7,129 nucleotides of DNA from Chloroflexota bacterium (lineage in GTDB: Bacteria > Chloroflexota > Dehalococcoidia > DSTF01 > JACRBR01): NCBI GenBank assembly GCA_025355835.1, contig JANXYW010000147.1, positions 1 to 7,129 of the forward strand. The letters are read 5' to 3'. Of this stretch, positions 5,429 through 7,129 are shown one piece after another. Position 1 is the stretch's first letter; the number at the start of each line of letters is the position of its first letter. A model generated the notes under the pieces. The model saw only the letters and a list, made by a program, of their open reading frames with translations, ran no database searches and had not been told where the DNA came from. The position numbers were made by a program, and so were the translations under genes.

Positions 5429-7129
5429 GTCCGATCTGCGACTCCACGATCTCGGCGTACGTCGGACACGTCTTGAGCAATTGTTCGTGCGTTCCCAGCC
5501 CCACCGCCTCGCCGTCTTCTAGCACGAGGATCTGGTCGGCGGACATGATGGTGGAGAACCGCTGAGCCACGATGATCACCGTAGCGTCACTGGCATACGG
5601 CGCGAGCGCGGCGCGCAATCTCGCATCGGTCGCCAGATCGAGCGCCGAGAACGAGTCGTCGAAAAGATAGATCTCCGGTTTGCGGACCAGCGCACGCGCC
5701 ATGGCGAGGCGTTGGCGCTGCCCGCCCGACACGTTTACCCCGCCCTGCGAGATCTCGGCGTCAAGTGCTCCAGGCATCGCGCCAACGAAGTCGGCCGCCT
5801 GAGCAATCGTTAGTGCCGTCCACAACTCGTCATCCGTGGCGTCCGGTTTGCCGTAGCGCAGGTTGCTGGCAACGGTGCCCGAGAACAGGTACGGCTTCTG
5901 GGGAACGATGCCGATGCGTTGCGACAAGATCTCCGGATCGAGATCGCGGATATCCACGCCGTCAAACAAAACGGTGCCCGACGTGACGTCGATGAGACGC
6001 GCGGCCAGGTTGATCAAGCTCGTCTTGCCCGATCCGGTGCTCCCGATGATGGCCGTCGTCTGACCGGGCAGAGACGTAAACGAGATGTGCTGGAGGACGG
6101 CATGCTCGGCGCCCGGATAACGGAACCCGACGTCGCGCAGTTCGAGACGTCCGCGTTCGGCGACGTCCGTGACGGGAACGGAGGGAGGTGTGACCGAGCT
6201 GAACGTGTCGAGGACCTGCTGGACGCGTTCAGCCGAGACAGCGGCTCGAGGGGCCATCGTCGCTACCATCGTCGCCATCATGACGGCCGACATGATCAGC
6301 GCGAGATACGTAATGAACGCGACAAGGGAGCCCAGGGACATGTCTCCGCCGTCGATACGGTGTCCACCGAACCAGATGACGGCGATACTCGATGCGTTCA
6401 TCGCGAACATCATCGTGGGAAACATCAGCGCCATCAGCCGCCCCGCTTTGAGCGACGTCTCCGTTAGGTCCTGGTTCACCCTGTGGAACCGTTCCGTCTC
6501 GACCGGCTCGCGCACGAACGCGCGCACGACCCGCATGCCTACAATTTGCCCGCGGAGCACGCCGCTGATGTTGTCGAGGCGTTCCTGCATGAGCCGGAAT
6601 TGTGGAACCATGCGCGACACGATGACGCTCAGGAAGATCATGAGCAGCGGTATGCTCACGGCCAGCAGCCACGACAATCCGCGGTCTTGCCGCATCGCCA
6701 TGAACACCCCGAACACGACGATCATCGGCGCGGCGATGACCATGGTGCACGTCATGAGCACGAGCATCTGCACCTGTTGCACGTCGTTCGTGATGCGCGT
6801 AATCAGCGACGGAGCACCAAAGAGATGCACCTCTTTGGCCGAGAACGCGACCACTCGTTGGAAGAGCGCCGCACGCACGTCGCGCCCGAAACCCATCGCC
6901 GCCTTGGATGCGCAGTAGACGGCGCCAACGGAGAAGACCACCTGCACGGCACTGACCACAAGCATCTTCACGCCGGTCGACCAGATGTACGCGGTGTCGC
7001 CGGGCAACACGCCCTTGTCGATGATGTCGGCGTTGAGCGACGGCAGCAGGAGTGACGCCGCGGCCTGGACGCCCTGCAGAATGAGGACCGCAAGGAGCCA
7101 ATAGCGGTACGCTCTCAGATAGGTGCGCA
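5412..7129 (-). CDS. ABC half-transporter, exporter fold, degenerate-site subunit (N-terminus cut by window edge)
   Basis: The frame is open to the right edge, giving 571 residues before the stop plus part of one more codon (?TG). The N-terminal part reads RTYLRAYRYW..., a first membrane helix (about 9-28), then SLNADIIDKG, as in related proteins, so only a few residues should be missing. Starting at the GTG at 7010 would delete this conserved helix. Further helices lie near 53-73, 120-145, 150-173, 231-255 and 264-291 (counting from the first complete codon). The ATPase domain has Tyr337, Walker A GSTGSGKT (362-369), Gln410, a near-canonical signature VSGGQ (466-470) and Walker B IYLFDD. Asp491 replaces the catalytic Glu and Gln522 replaces the switch His, so its own site should hydrolyse ATP poorly. 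This matches the TM287-type partner of asymmetric heterodimers, and Rv1273c by gene order. Likely in the cytoplasmic membrane; substrate unknown. Confidence 0.93.
   Translation of the reverse strand, partial: RTYLRAYRYWLLAVLILQGVQAAASLLLPSLNADIIDKGVLPGDTAYIWSTGVKMLVVSAVQVVFSVGAVYCASKAAMGFGRDVRAALFQRVVAFSAKEVHLFGAPSLITRITNDVQQVQMLVLMTCTMVIAAPMIVVFGVFMAMRQDRGLSWLLAVSIPLLMIFLSVIVSRMVPQFRLMQERLDNISGVLRGQIVGMRVVRAFVREPVETERFHRVNQDLTETSLKAGRLMALMFPTMMFAMNASSIAVIWFGGHRIDGGDMSLGSLVAFITYLALIMSAVMMATMVATMAPRAAVSAERVQQVLDTFSSVTPPSVPVTDVAERGRLELRDVGFRYPGAEHAVLQHISFTSLPGQTTAIIGSTGSGKTSLINLAARLIDVTSGTVLFDGVDIRDLDPEILSQRIGIVPQKPYLFSGTVASNLRYGKPDATDDELWTALTIAQAADFVGAMPGALDAEISQGGVNVSGGQRQRLAMARALVRKPEIYLFDDSFSALDLATDARLRAALAPYASDATVIIVAQRFSTIMSADQILVLEDGEAVGLGTHEQLLKTCPTYAEIVESQIGQGVPA

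Noticed and set aside
4606..5565. Plus-strand open frame (319 codons) opposite the ABC genes
   Set aside because: Its composition (runs of Asp, Arg, His, Glu) and lack of motifs mark it as the antisense shadow of the two ABC genes, whose junction it crosses.
5412..7010. Start of the upstream ABC gene at the GTG at 7010
   Set aside because: Reading on to the window edge gives 39 more in-frame residues that contain a conserved first membrane helix, so the true start lies just outside the window.
1..7129. A new defence, toxin-antitoxin or mobile-element system
   Set aside because: All five proteins belong to known families with transport, redox, acyltransfer or DinB-fold roles. There is no nuclease, transposase, integrase, reverse transcriptase or toxin-like gene.

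Overview
The window is GC-rich bacterial DNA in which every recognisable gene lies on the minus strand. Read in the direction of transcription (right to left) there are five genes. First comes an ABC half-transporter whose extreme N-terminus is cut by the right edge (5412-7129). A second ABC half-transporter follows (3547-5415), then a small Ddn-like F420-type flavin/deazaflavin reductase (3047-3499), a WS/DGAT-family O-acyltransferase (1242-2804) and a DinB-fold protein (444-977). About 440 bases of non-coding, repeat-rich sequence occupy the left end.

The two ABC genes overlap by 4 bases (ATGA), and the reductase follows after 47 bases with a good ribosome binding site, so these three look like one operon. 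The two ABC subunits have complementary nucleotide-binding-domain defects. The upstream subunit lacks the catalytic Glu and the switch His but keeps a near-canonical signature motif. The downstream subunit keeps both catalytic residues but has a deviant signature. This is the expected pattern for an asymmetric heterodimeric exporter-fold transporter with one active and one degenerate ATP site (TM287/288-like; gene order and sizes also resemble mycobacterial Rv1273c/Rv1272c). The acyltransferase and DinB gene lie further downstream on the same strand, each after a gap of about 250 bases that carries repeats, so co-transcription there is unproven. A lipid theme (transport plus wax ester or triacylglycerol synthesis) is a plausible inference only.

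The gaps are the least ordinary part. They hold two kinds of palindromic REP-like element (a GGCACAGGCG...CGCCTGTG type and a TGTAGGGGCACGC type, the latter present twice in opposite orientation). They also hold two short 9-base-period tandem repeats built on CTCTGTGNN and CTTCGTGNN. Both tandem repeats sit 10-13 bases after a stop codon and in the same orientation relative to the gene.

Taxonomy cannot be fixed from the window. Such intergenic repeats, together with actinobacterial-style ABC, WS/DGAT and F420-family genes in GC-rich DNA, recall Acidobacteriota (Vicinamibacteria-like) or a similar soil phylum; this is from memory and moderate at best. I see no tRNA, rRNA, CRISPR array, transposase, integrase or recognisable defence system.
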